Shown here: positions 36,140 to 48,574 of the stretch, piece by piece
Numbering within the stretch: the first letter of the stretch is position 1
How the letters are laid out: every line of letters begins with the position of its first letter
Assembly (NCBI GenBank): GCA_028023455.1
Contig: JAQFVV010006272.1
Coordinates: 2,583,127-2,647,126 of the forward strand
Direction: 5' to 3'
From: Epiperipatus broadwayi
Lineage: Eukaryota > Onychophora > Udeonychophora > Euonychophora > Peripatidae
DNA length: 64,000 nt
Position numbers and translations under genes: made by a program
The notes under the pieces: generated by a model
Database searches by the model: none
What the model saw: only the letters and a program-made list of their open reading frames with translations
Told to the model about the DNA's origin: nothing

Positions 36140-36196
36140 AAGTCAAAAATAATCAAATGTCTATTGCTCTGCTGAAGTTTGAGCAATGAAAATGAC

Positions 36197-36262
36197 TGAG
36201 TTGAACTGTGTACCATATTCCTGGAAATCTAGCATCTGCCACTCTAACTCTACACTCTTTAA
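36197..36262 (-). mobile_element. tRNA-derived SINE head, minus strand, unit 2
   Basis: On the minus strand, gagtgtagagttagagtgg (A-box-like) is followed by ggtacacagttcaactcag (B-box-like) and a tcatt..cattgct segment that matches the start of unit 1's tail. It lies about 123 bp upstream of unit 1 in the same orientation, so this is either a dimeric SINE or two insertions. Confidence 0.55.
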
Positions 36263-36269
36263 AAGAACT

Positions 36270-38060
36270 AAAATCTAATTAGAATTACAATATTCAATTA
36301 TTTTATTTTAATTAGCTTATGTTTGACATTTCATTACTATATCACACTCTGGATTTAGCTTACAAATATATAAATATATATTAATTAAACTTTTCTCATA
36401 ACAAAAATTCAAACTGATATTATTCATACATAGAATAAGTTTTTAGTTTCAAAATATCTCCAACATTTTCAAATATAAACTATTCGCGGGCAAAATAATT
36501 GTTACATTATATATTGGGTTATATTAATCAGTGCAGTCAAATGTAGAGGGAATTATGTTAAAAAATACAGCATTTGTTGCTTTTTCTTGTTTGTGTGTAC
36601 ATGGGGTATGTGAATTAGGTTTCTGACTACAAAAATATTATACTTTTTAAGTGGGTGTATTTCACTTTTAACAATTTCAACTAAAATAAATAAAATCTAA
36701 TTTTACATAAGATTTTAGTCTATTTTGATTTATATTTAATAATGTTGTGTGGTTTTGTTACATCAATAAAAATACTTTTTTGAAACTTTTTTATCACTCT
36801 CTTCATATAGTTTGCAAAGAAAATTTTTTTTTTTTTTTCTGATTAATTTATTTATATACCTCTAGAAGCAGTTTCCTTTATTTTATTTCAGAGTCGTCAA
36901 TTGTAAGAATGAGTAATCATTGAATTCATATTTTCAAAATATTTTTTTAGCTGGTGATCTATGTGTCAGTAATAATGCAGATTCTATCAAATAATTTTTT
37001 TTTACTTATTTTTGACTATCAAGATAATGTTCTGAAATTTAAAGTTACTTGGGTATTTGAATCTAAATCTATTTATTTTTGTATATTAATTGGACTATAA
37101 GACTTAGTTTAACTGAAAGTTAATTTTTTGGATTGTATTTGTGAACAAAACGTTATATACTTATGTATAATATATGTTAACTATAAGCAAAAATGTTCAC
37201 TCCATTCCAAAGAAAATTATGTGATAAATTATCTAGTCCCGACAAATTTAAAACATGTCAATAATTAACATAAATGTGAGATCATTAAAACATCTACTTA
37301 TTAGATTAATGCCAGATTTAAATAACTGTATATGAAAACAAGATTAGCTCGAAGTCAGAATTTTAGAATGATTTTGAAACATCAGACTACTAACACAATA
37401 GTAAAAAAAAGTGGCTTCTGAATGTAAAATACATTAGGTTTACAAGGTGCACTGATGAAGGGCATAAATCTGGTAGTGTGGATCTTTTGGTATCTATTAG
37501 CTGTTCAAATACAAATTAGCTTGTTATAATATTTAATGTAGACACTTTATAAAGTCTATTATAATGTTTTCATTCCTTAATTTTCAATATGCAACTTCTA
37601 ACATAACTCTTAAAGTCCACAACACCATCTTTAATTTTAAAAAAATTACAACAAATATAATTTATAACACATCTTTTATTTTATCACAATAAATATAAAT
37701 ATATTGTAACGGTATATAATATGCTGTTACATTAACTTAAAATTAGAATAAAAACTTTATTAAGTTTGTAAATAAACTAAAAGCTAAAATTAAAGAGTTG
37801 TTCAATGTATGTATATATATTCGCACAGATGCAAAACTTTAAAAGTATTTTTTTTTAAATAAAAAAAAAGTATTTGAACATATTTTTTATAAAAAAAGAT
37901 AAAAGATCTAAATATAAAATATTTTAATAAAAAGTAACATAAGTAAAAATAGAAACAGGTATTAATTAATTCCTGAAATCTCAAAATGGAAATGATTGTG
38001 TTATTAATTATCGAAAAGCAAACTAGCCCTTGGGGATCTTATATAAAAAAGTCAGATGAA
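36270..38060. other. AT-rich DNA without a recognisable gene
   Basis: Nothing identifiable is visible. The ORF at 37802-37984 is A/T-driven. Confidence 0.6.
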
Positions 38061-38068
38061 AGATATAG

Positions 38069-38287
38069 ATAAGAGAACAAAAAAAAATTAGATGTCCAAT
38101 AGAAGCAGCAAACAAATGCTCAGACCGTAATGAAAATGATTGGAACAGGAAACTATGTTCAATGAATCCGGAGGATTACTATAAAAAGGAAAATATCCAA
38201 ATTAAGAACAGTTCCAGCTTTATTTTTTTTGAGAGGCATGATAAGACCCATTTGTCACAATCTCTCACTTATTTAAAAATGAAATGA
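38069..38287 (+). other. Open frame with coding-like composition, unknown
   Basis: A plus-strand frame stays open for 72 codons after a stop at 38066. Its middle (CPIEAANKCSDRNENDWNRK, then LCSMNPEDYYKKENIQ) has mixed composition with three cysteines, unlike the surrounding low-complexity frames. There is no ATG at its start, so it would have to be an exon or a pseudogene piece. I recognise no family. No strong splice acceptor is visible at the start. Confidence 0.25.
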
Positions 38288-38295
38288 CTGTTGAA

Positions 38296-38466
38296 TTAGG
38301 AATGGTACTGTTGCAGACCCTGAATCATATGGGTATTGCAATTAAATAGTACCAGGATTGAACCAGCTAAGGCAGCCTCTGGATTGAGAACTACAGTATG
38401 AACAACAGACCGGTCTTCCATGAAAGTCTTCACGGGAATTGGCAGCAGGAACCGGGAGCTCTTCTA
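38296..38466 (-). other. Candidate exon on the minus strand
   Basis: On the minus strand a T-rich tract ending gtttatatcttatag (38467-38481) has the form of a 3' splice site. It is followed by about 170 bp of clearly GC-richer sequence. One frame reads SSRFLLPIPVKTFMEDRSVV, then HTVVLNPEAALAGSILVLFN, and stays open to a stop at 38296. A second frame from the same acceptor (EELPVPAANSREDFHGRPVC onward) is open for about 40 codons. A weak donor, ctg|gtacta, lies near 38350. I do not recognise the protein. It could be a host exon or a fragment of an unclassified transposon. Confidence 0.3.
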
Positions 38467-38819
38467 CTATAAGATATAAACAGAAAAATTTAAAAAAAAG
38501 TGATTAAGAACTTTCAAGATTTGACAAGCTAAACCTAATTTTTTTTTTTTTAAATGAACTTTAATCTGACTTTTCAAATCAATTATTAATGTTTAATTTT
38601 TATACATTTGAGTTTTCTAAAAATCATTTCCATTTATTTTTTTTTGTTCCTTTAAGTTTTATTATGATTTTTGTTTTTTCATTAAACTAAACTTAATAAA
38701 TGCTAAATTTAAGTCGGGCATGAATGGCTGCATAGATTTGTAAAGTTATATTAGTTTAATTAAGGGAGGGTAAATCTTATGTTATTTGTTTTGTAGTTAA
38801 ATTGGGTCAGTGGATTGGA

Positions 38820-39190
38820 TATATTAGTGTAATTAGTAAATGTAGTATGAGGTCCGCTACATGCAGGATCACCTTATATGCTGCACTTGGGTGAAATAAG
38901 CCTTCCTTATTGACCATTGGAGACAGATGGTATTCCCTGCTCCTTGGATCACCTTTTTTAGCCTATGGAATGGGATAGTAAGATGGAAAACGCAGTGCCT
39001 TCCTATGGAGTTTTTTTTATTGTTCTTCTCACCATACAGATGTAGTATTCCTGTATTGGATGAGAGTCAATGTTTTCTATAACCATGCTGTTCAAATGTA
39101 CATTCCTGACAGTATGATATTTGTGCTGTCGTATTCATGCTGCATTGAATACATCAATATATCAGATGGATTGACATTGGTTTGACTGTG
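38820..39190. other. GC-richer island of unknown nature
   Basis: This block is less AT-rich than its flanks. Both strands have moderately long open frames: plus at about 38975-39184, including SAFLWSFFYCSSHHTDVVF; minus at about 38875-39030, including GRHCVFHLTIPFHRLKKVI. Neither has a recognisable domain or a convincing start. A decayed repeat is the most likely explanation. Confidence 0.3.
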
Positions 39191-39194
39191 AACT

Positions 39195-40285
39195 TTTGGC
39201 GTAAGGTTAAATAAGGGATAGAATATTTTCTTTTCAAATGCAATCTATGTAGTCTATTCATACTCGACACTTTATTAAAATATTAAATTCATCTGTGTGA
39301 ACTTTAAAAATAAAATAAAAAAGTTAAAAAAATAAATTAAATGTTAAAATTAAAGTAAAAGCATACTAAAATAATTGTAAAATATATATGTTTAATTAAT
39401 GTTTGTGTGTGTTATTACTGGCAGTAGCTTCTTTTATTTTTGTAAATATTGAAAAAAATATTTTAAGAATTTATATTTATAAATCTCTGCATTTCACTGA
39501 GCTAGTGGCATGGGCTGATGGTCAAAATAAACCATTTATATGTAAAGTTAGATCTTAACAGCACATATCTGCCTATTCTATAAATTTTCTACGTTCGAGT
39601 AGCCCAGTGGCGCTCTGTAGCACAGATATGGTAAGACTCCATTCTTTGCTGACCGTTATAATATATACATTATTAAAAAGAGCAAATATGAAAGAATGTA
39701 ATAAAGCTGATAAAATAGTCATTACCTAAAAAAAATTAAGAAAAAAAAGATTTTTAATACTTTTAAAAATGTATATTTTTAAATTGGTTCACAAATTCTA
39801 AATTTTGAAAGTTATATGTTAAAATGACATTTTCATAGAGAGCTTCATCACATTTGTTATAAAGTGCTGAAAAAAAGATATATAATCTGACCTACCTGAG
39901 ACAGATTTTCATGATAAAATGTGGGGCAAAAGAGATGATTGATGACTTTCATTGTTACTAGCAAACTCAGATCTTGTCCTTCCATGCAGGTATTTGCTAA
40001 TCTTCCATGCAGGAGATCTATTAGAAATGTTTGGTTTTAGTGAGGGTAAAATAAAAAATAACAGTAAGAACAGTGCATGAGATATTATGCAAAGAGAACT
40101 TTAATAAATTGTAATTTATGAAAAAATATAATAAACAACAAAATAATATTTTTTATTATAAGCACTGATTATGATGTATGAGAATGAATGACTGAAGGTG
40201 CTTGAAAGTCTGTGTTCAAGAGATTATTACAAAATTGTAAAAAATGAATTCTACTGTAATCATGCAATAATTGAATGAACATATA
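39195..40285. other. AT-rich DNA without a recognisable gene
   Basis: Nothing identifiable is visible. A small GC-richer patch at 39590-39655 (tacgttcgagtagcccagtg) resembles no tRNA closely. Confidence 0.55.
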
Positions 40286-40287
40286 AA

Positions 40288-40680
40288 CAATCATATAAAT
40301 AAATCATAATATATCTTGCCTATTGTACTAAATATAGGTATATGATTGAGTCTGGATGTGTTTGTTTTTATATTATTGCAATGTAAATTGCCTAAAATTC
40401 CACAGCATATTTATTGTGTTCTACACATATTTAATTATATAAAAAAATAGGTAATAAAAAATAAGTAATAAAAATAAGTAATAAAACCAATTGAATACTC
40501 ACATAAAATCGAATATATTTTGCCTATTGCACAATATTTAGGTATATGAATGAGTGTGTATCTGTATATTTTTATATTATTGAAATTGTAAATTCTCTAG
40601 CATATTTATTGCTTTCTATATATATTTAATTATATAAAAAATATGTAATAAAAAATAAGTAATAAAACTAAATGAATATT
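40288..40680. repeat. Tandem duplication, period about 204 bp
   Basis: Two units, about 40288-40490 and 40491-40680, align along their length. ttgcctattg occurs at 40316 and 40520, and each unit ends with aataagtaataaaac followed by aattgaatactcac or aaatgaatattcac. The units have diverged by numerous substitutions, so the duplication is not recent. Confidence 0.8.
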
Positions 40681-40713
40681 CACTGATTTCCTGGCTAAAT
40701 GTTATTGTCCAAT

Positions 40714-41052
40714 TCAAATTTGAATCCAGTTGTAAAGGCAATAAATGTGGCTACCATGATTGTCCTTGCAGATAAAAATGACTCCAATACCTTTTTTTGA
40801 CATTGCAGCTTCCAAATCTGAACTGTCATGAAAAAAAGCTTCTAGAAAAAAAAAAGGTTTGCAAATCTCCATCAGCAATTTCATATCCATATCAAGTGGT
40901 AACAATGCGATTCGGCCGTAAAAAAGCTTTATGGTTAGTAAATCTAAAAAAAAAATGAGAAAAAAAATTTTAAAATTGTATTTTAGAAAATAAATCATAA
41001 AAAATTCAAATTTCATCATAGAAAAAAATAGATATCTTTTTAATTGTAACAA
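40714..41052 (-). other. Minus-strand open frame with exon-like splice signals
   Basis: This 112-codon frame is among the longest in the window. Its second half has ordinary protein composition (GRIALLPLDMDMKLLMEICK, then HDSSDLEAAMSKKGIGVIF). On the minus strand two strong 3' splice-site-like tracts occur: cattttttttttag before ATTTACTAACC (about 40940-40960) and ccttttttttttctag before AAGCTTTT (about 40842-40860). The N-terminal third is hydrophobic and AT-driven, so it is probably not coding. I recognise no family. Either two small exons or a decayed gene fragment would fit. Confidence 0.3.
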
Positions 41053-41059
41053 AATGGTA

Positions 41060-42140
41060 GAACGAATTGTCTAAATCCCATATGTGTATGATTTACCAAT
41101 TTCATGCAAAATCTGTTGAAACTCTAAACTTCTGAACAGGGGCTCTTAGGGGCATTGTGGACAAAAAGAGTAATAAATTAGAAATGTTTTATTTTTTATA
41201 CTATGTTCTTTTTTTTTTTTTTTTACAGTTGCGTATTTTTAAACTTTGAAATAAATTATTATGTGCAAATTTTTATTGGACAATGAAAATATGTACTAAA
41301 AACTTAAAAATAGCATTTTAGTAAGATTAATCTGTATGTACAAAATGTTCAAATACTTACTAGTTTGTCATAAAAATACAAGAGATGTTTATCAATTTTA
41401 TGATAGTAAATAGCGCATTGTCTGTTCAATTGCCATTTTTTAATGCTTTGTGATAGTGTCAGCCTTTACGTATTTTATATTGCAAGTCCAATATTGAATT
41501 AAAAAAAGAATATTACAAATAATTATGGGTTTATTTATAAAATGCAGTAAAATTTAAAAACTATTTTAATATTTTATTTATTTTTGAGCATTATTTTAAT
41601 TCACAAAAAAATTTTAAAACTCTAATGTAGCAATAGAAATGTTTGTGAAATAATATTGTATTTCATATGATTTCACCAGTCTAGGGATTGTTAAAAGAAG
41701 TATTAGCAATCTCTATAATATGTACATTTACTATGAAACAATTAAAACACATGGCTATGTATTTATAATAAAACCATATTTCTACAAAATTTAATAATGA
41801 AATTTATTTTTGGCTAAGGAAATTTTTCTTCAAATATTTTTGTTAAAATGTTTCAAAGTAAATAATTTGTTTTCAAGAATTTATTTCTATTATCATTTAA
41901 ATGTGCATAGCTGTACACTAACTTATATTGGAATTATATTCTATCCAGGCTATCATAAGTCAAGTTGAATGCAACTTGATAACAGATACAATTTTATCAC
42001 TTTCACATTATGACAGAATCATTTGCATTTGTGAATCTATAGTGTTACTTTGGGGTTATTTGTTTACTGGTATGCATTATTTAGAATAAGTGCAAGGCAC
42101 TGATGATAAAATGACAGAAGATATAGAATATATATAAATA
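41060..42140. other. AT-rich DNA without a recognisable gene
   Basis: Nothing identifiable is visible apart from homopolymer runs (T near 41211-41224). Confidence 0.6.
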
Positions 42141-42142
42141 TA

Positions 42143-43350
42143 TCATCATCATCATTGTCAGCCATTATCAATCCACTGCAGGATGAAGATCTCTCCAAGT
42201 TCAATCCCTTTTCTCTGATCTCTAGCCTCTCTTCTCCAAATCACCCATGCACATTTTCTTACTTCATCTATCCATTGCACATGTGGTCTCTTTCTGGGTC
42301 GTTTACAATGCCTTGGAATCCAGTTTAAGATTTCAATTGCTCATCTATTATCATTTCTTCTAGAAATATGTCCAGCCCAATTCTACTTCAGTTTTTTAAT
42401 TCTTTTAATGTTAGTAATACCTGTTTGTTCTCTTACTCATATATTGCATTTTCAATCTCTTCCTGTTACTCCTAACATACATCTCTCCATATTTCTTTGA
42501 GTGGTCTGAATCTCGAATTGCTCTTCTATTAAATGTCCAAGTTTCAGATCCATAAGTAAGAACTGATAAAACATATTTATTAAAACCTTCCTTTTTAAAC
42601 ACATAGACATATTTCGTTTTAGTATTAGATTATTTTTACCAAAAGCACTTCAACCAAGTTTAATTTTATGATTAATTTCATCCATTTACCTTTAGTCCTG
42701 CCACATTTTCTGAAGCTCTAAAGCATTGTTTGCAAAAATAACTACATCAACTGCAAAATCCAAATGACTTAAATAATCTCCATTTACTTTAATTCTTTAG
42801 GTTTCCATTTTAATCCACAAAATACTTCTTGCAGCATTGCTGTAAAAAGTTTTGGAGATATGGAGTCACCTCGTCTTATGCCCTTCTCAACGTTAAACTT
42901 CCTAGTATCATTATGTAATCTAATTGTTACTGTTGCATTTTTATAAATATTCTTCAGAATATGGCACTATCCTGGTCTATATCTTGATGTGCCAATGCTT
43001 TAATCACTGAAGAAATGTTTATAGAATCGAATGCCTTTTTGTAATCTACAAATCCAAAGCATAATGGCAACTCATATTCATTGGTCCTTTCTATAACTTT
43101 CTCTCAATACTTGGATATGATATACCGTACTAAATCTACTTTTAAATCCAGCTTGCTTTCTTGATTGGTTAAAATCCAATGTTCTCTGTAAATGAGTTTG
43201 AATTATCTTGATAAAAATTTTGTATAAAACTGACAAAAGGCTGACAGGTCTTTCTAATATCTTTTTTATCACCTTTTTTAAATATTAATATTAATATTGC
43301 ATTCTTCCAATTATTTGGTACATCTTTATTATTTAGACATTTGGTTATAT
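42143..43350 (-). mobile_element. RTE-type LINE, copy 4, 5'-truncated, minus strand
   Basis: On the minus strand this copy runs from the RT start ([19 protein letters not shown]-like block within 43169-43450) through [20 protein letters not shown] (43078-43272), motif A (about 43010-43050), motif B (about 42860-42890), motif C reading FAVDVVIFANN (about 42740-42770) and CLPVLTY-type C-terminal blocks (42411-42602). The 3' end is a (TGA)n run at 42143-42155. Motif C should read FADD; here the first Asp is Val, so the catalytic centre is lost. The 5' end is near 43350-43400. Multiple stops and frameshifts are present. Confidence 0.9.
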
Positions 43351-43454
43351 AACTTTGCAAAAGTATATATTTATATAGCATATTTTGTACTTTATCTCTG
43401 TCAGCACGATCAATTTGTTTTAGTTCTGTGTAATGCCGATATATAAGCATTTAT

Positions 43455-45490
43455 GCTTACAAGCATTTTAAATATTTTTGAGAAAACTTATGCTAATTTT
43501 ATGACTAGCTGCAAGATAAAATGAAAGTCTCCTCATCTTTAAAGAAAAGGAGATTAAAACATAACAGTGGTTAGATAATATACAGTTTAACAAAATTTAA
43601 TCTCAAATCTCCTATTTAAAAACTATATAATAACTGCCATTGAACTACCATATCTCCAAATAAGAAAATAGTATTGTGAAATGGAGAGAAAACTGTGTGT
43701 ATAAATTTGAATGGACTAAATATTTTGTAAAGTTACTTTACAATCTGTAAAATTACTTTATTCATACTAATACCAAAATGTAGCATTAAAAGTAAGAAAT
43801 CACCTCAAGCACATTCAAGAGTTTGTAAAATTAAAAATCCATGATGAATTCTTAATAAAACCAGAAACATTAAGTAAATTTATCAACATAGTTACATAGC
43901 TATGTCTGGCTAAAAGAAAGAGAACATCATAGAGATAAAGTGTTTGCCATACAATCATGATTAGATTTGAGTTTCAATGGAAATCAGTTTCTACTTATTT
44001 ATACTGAATATAACACCAGAATATGTTACAACAAACAAGAAAAATTCTTAGATTGAAAGAAATACTGTAAGTGAAAGAATGGAATTGCTATCGGAATATT
44101 CAAATGGTATTTGGACATCGGAAAGTTGATTTTAAATGAGGAAAAAGAAAAGATTTTTAAAAATATAATTCCTTGAATATTTCTCAATAGGAACTGTCGC
44201 TAATTTAAACTTCAACTTGACTACACAGGATTAACATTATATATAAAATTTTTCTTTGTATGTTTTTTTCATTTTAATTTATTTCTTTTGATAATAGGTT
44301 AAATTTCACCCAACCATAATTTAAAACTATATAGAGAGGAGATTGGCATTATTAATTTTCTCTAGTTATTAATAAAAAAAGTATACATAGAACCACAAAC
44401 TTGCTTAATAATGAGATTAATTAGTTACAGACTAAAAGGTAAAACTTTATTACTTTATGTAATATTAGATACCTACAATAGGACAATTATAATGTTTAAC
44501 CTTAAATGTAAAATGTTTGTTACAATTAATTTATAAGTTAGATATTTATTATTTAGAATATATGACCAAAACTCTTGTATAATTGATCTTTACTATCATA
44601 TTTTCTTATTTTTAGGAAGCGATTCACAAAATATAAAAAAATACTTACAAAATCCTATTTCTGGTATATATTCACTAAGGATAGGAATGTTGGCTTGTGT
44701 GTACATACTACTATTTGTATGAAGATTTAAATTTAGTTTGCATTGTAAAGTTTAAGTTAATAAATTGGGCTAATGAATTATTATCTTTCATAATGATACA
44801 TTATGATTTGATTACCAGATATTGAAGAGAAGAGATGAAGGATGTTCATGCTCAGCCAATCATTCATTTAATAATTATATAACTCATGTATTATGTTGAA
44901 ATATAATTAAAACAAATTTTGTGATTGTTAATGATAATTGAAGTCATTGTTATTTATCTTTTCCACAATTTTATCACTTCACATCATATATATAGGATTT
45001 GCATGCAAATACAATACAATCATATTCTGAAGTAGAATCCATGCATATTCTTCCTGGGTTTGAATATCAAGGTATAACATGAGCAGATTAGAGGGAAAAT
45101 GGAAAAGATCATATTAACTCGAAGTTCCTTCCATCTAACTATTACTATTTTCATGATTATATTGATTAAAATAAATTATTTCAATGATCATGATGAAATA
45201 TATGCTTTTGATGGGAAAAGCCTCATTCAGTTACATTATGGCACATCTAATAAATTTGTCATAAAACATATGTTTTAGTATTACGATATACAGCACAACT
45301 GCTTGTCCCATTACATGTAGCGTCGGGCTATTTTATTGTTCATTGCACCTCTTCAATATGGGATGCCTGCTCATCCCATTACGTTATATATGTATTCATC
45401 CGAATGTATTTTTTATAGTATGGAGTTTTTAAGCTTCAATTATGATTTAAAAATATCTTCTTCACTTCTTTATTCAGAGATTAATATGCT
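43455..45490. other. AT-rich DNA without a recognisable gene
   Basis: Around 45296-45385 a slightly GC-richer stretch contains two tcccattac motifs about 60 bp apart; its nature is unknown. At 45050-45080 a cctgggtttgaatatcaagg block faintly resembles a B box. Confidence 0.5.
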
Positions 45491-45499
45491 ATAATCCAA

Positions 45500-45869
45500 A
45501 TATATTAATTAGATACCAGTCAGGAAAGCATCAATATCTTTAAATAAATTAAAACACGTTTAGTAATCAAACAATTTAATTAACAATAATAAATAAATAA
45601 AAAATTAATAAATTTGGAATTCTATAAGAAATAAACAATATATTATTAATCCTCTAGTTGCATACTTCGCTTCTAACACACACATGTTAATATTATATAC
45701 AACACTATATATTTTAATTAAAAAGTATTTTACTTCCAAGCGCTTCTTACTGTTATGTATATCTGTTTATGCTTTCTGGAACAATTACACTTCTGGAAAT
45801 TCAATCTTTTATTTTAGACAACAATCTTATTAAAAGTAAATGGATCATCTTCGCTCCAAGTTTTCTGTG
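45500..45869 (-). repeat. Gypsy element 3' LTR
   Basis: About 370 bp, aligning with 54984-55361 through shared blocks such as tattaattagata, aacaatttaatt/aacaatttattt, gaattctataagaaataaac, tttctggaacaattacactt and aaatggatcat. An A9GG run in the element's orientation at 45870-45880 is a plausible polypurine tract. The outer border is approximate. Confidence 0.78.
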
Positions 45870-46739
45870 CCTTTTTTTTTATGCGAGCCGATCTTTTGCA
45901 CATAAATGACTAGTTTACATAATCTGTTTATTATACTCGGAAATTATTAATATTAACGTAGGTAGATTTTTTTCTAGAGTATATTAAAATTAAGAAAATT
46001 AATTCATGAATCATCTTTATATATTTATATAATTATGATATCTATTATATTTACAATGTATATCTATATATTATACACACAACCATTAAATTTCTTTCAC
46101 TACTCTAAAAACAATGTTTTCAATCACATAAATATCTAGCAGGTTTCTTATGTGTGCCTGCTTTTCTAAAAAAAGTTTCTTTCTTACTCTTCTTGTGAGA
46201 TTATGATAGTTTGTTGTTCTTGTTATAGTATTCTAGTAATAAAACAATCTTCCTTAAGCTCAATTATTTGATACATATTGTGATCATTTATTTGGAGTTG
46301 GTCTTTGTCAATTTTTTTATTCAGCTAACAAAGTATTTTTTGCTCCATTTTCTTCATATCCAATTTTTTTTTTATTTTTTGCTAATATACTTTCAAAAAC
46401 ATCACATTAGGAAACTCATTTGAATGAGGATGTAAATTATTTATATGTCTTTTTATTTTTTTTCCATTTTCTAATTTTATGAGTAGAAGTTAATGAAAAT
46501 TTTAATGTTACTCACGGGATTCATTTCTTTTTTAAAATAATGCATGTCCATGCATTCTCTCCGATTTAAATTTTTTCTGTCAAAACTATCCTTAAACTTT
46601 TCAATTGTAATTGGCAACAACTTCATATGATGAGTACAAAAATATCAATGCATTAATAACTCGACTGATATTTAGTTAGTTACTGTACATAATGTAAAGT
46701 GATGTTAGAACATAGTATCAATTAATGTTTCCTTACATC

Positions 46740-48275
46740 CTTATAACAATTTTTATTTAATGAAAGCTGTAAGTGTTGAATGTCTTTTTCAGCTATGCCC
46801 TTAGTCTCAGGATCTTAAGGTGGAATAGAAATATGCCATATTTTTTATCATCTAAACAATCCATAAACTGCTGAGAGGCAAAACTGATTTTGTTAGCAGT
46901 TACAATAATCTCTGGATAACCATGTATAGCAAAAAATTTTCTAAGCACTTTAATTATACATTCACCATTCATACATTCTTGCTATTGTATATTCAGTTCA
47001 ATAAAAATGTATCAGTAACTATCAATATTATATATCTATGCACTGGTCTTGCCTGGTCTTAATGTAAATGTTTCTAAGCTTGCATAGACTTAGGCCATTC
47101 ATTAAATTTTTAGATGGTAATTTATCAATTGATTGATAACTTATGCAGTTCTTTATCATTTGTTCTATTTTACCACTCACATTTGACCACCACTCCAAGT
47201 TGACTTGATGGAGTAAATTAAGTATGTGATTCTGGTGGTATCAATACATGGTCAGTCATTAATATACAACTGTTACAAGATAAACTTCAATTGGACATCT
47301 TTCAGGGCAGCCATATTTTATACAAATTACTAACTGCATGTAACCTTGGTATTGTTTAGTTCACCACTCAAGTGAAGTAGAGCTCATAGTATTTATATAA
47401 TTTATCTCACTAACACCATACTGTCTTTCTTTGGTATCAGGTAGACATGATAAAATATCTGTGTGTACAATTGCAATCCTGGCTTGTATATTAGTTCATA
47501 TATTATCCTGCTAATATATTTATTAAAGTGCAGCATTCATTGACTTATGTGTTAAGAGATTTTTTCCCCAGACAAATATTCCTAGAAGTGGACACTCATC
47601 TGTGTAGAGTTGACATTTTTATTTATAAATATACTGATGAAATTTTTTTATAGCAAAAATAACTACTAATCTTCTTTATTAATCAATCTGATTATAGTTT
47701 TTTTCAATTTCCAACTATGTTTTTGAGGCATACTATAAAATATTGCTACAAACCATGATAATGTATCAGGAGTTCTTTTGAAATTAAAATATCCTTGGCT
47801 TTTCAGAAAATTAAATCTTGTTCTCTAGATCATTTCCAACATTGTTTTTTTTTTAAACAATTGATGTAATAGTGATAGCAAATGACACTTTTCTTTAAGA
47901 AAGCTGTCATAAAAGTTTTAAGATTCCTAAAAAATGCTTGTAACTCTTTACATTTATTTATCTCACAGTATATGGCCTTAACATTATCTGAGTTTGGATA
48001 CTTTCCATTTATATTTATAATGTGTCCCAGAAACTATCTGATTGTAGTCTAGATACATGTCAATGTATTTGTCTTGGATCCTACTTTATCAAGTTTTGAA
48101 CAAACTACAGGTACTCACTTTTCTAACTCCAGTTCTGATTTCATACTGACAAAAATATTTTCTAAGCATAGAATAATACCATGCATTCCATGATAAAGAT
48201 TATTCATTTTTGCATGGAAAATATTCAGTGCTACTATAATTCCATATGGCAATTTATTGCATTTAGAGTGTCCTA
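46740..48275 (-). pseudogene. Gypsy pol remnant: RT C-half, RNase H, integrase
   Basis: From 48275 on the minus strand the text reads NKLPYGIIVAPNIFHAKMNN (RT block LPFGI-x-AP-x-F), then ICLENIF in place of the catalytic YxDD. Near 47620 is CQLYTDECPLLGIFV, the RNase H motif with its Asp. Near 47190-47260 is HQNHILNLLHQVNLEWWSNV followed by IEQMIKNCISYQ, the His/Cys zinc-binding region with one Cys lost. Near 46890 ANKISFASQQFMD stands where the integrase core has DNGPQF, so its catalytic Asp is gone. DPETKGIAEKDIQHL (about 46780-46820) fits the block carrying the catalytic Glu. Stops and frameshifts are frequent. Confidence 0.75.
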
Positions 48276-48574
48276 TATATATTGTAATGGTACAGAAAAA
48301 TAAATGGAGTTAATATGGAAGAAGGGAAACCATCAAATTAAATATAAAAGGAATGATTGAGTGAGCATGAAATCAACATAAAGAAACCATATGTTGCATC
48401 TCCATCACTACAGAGGAATAATAATCAAATCATTAATCATCAGCATTATACAATCAACAAAGAGCACAGAAAAATCAAGAATCATAAAATCAACAGTCAG
48501 CCTTGGGAGTGGATTTGAAATGGATCCACTGGGATTTAAAAAAGATATATCATAAACAGGCCATTTATTTAGCC

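Noticed and set aside
39590-39655. tRNA-like ttcgag motif
   Set aside because: No A box at the right spacing and no stems; probably chance.
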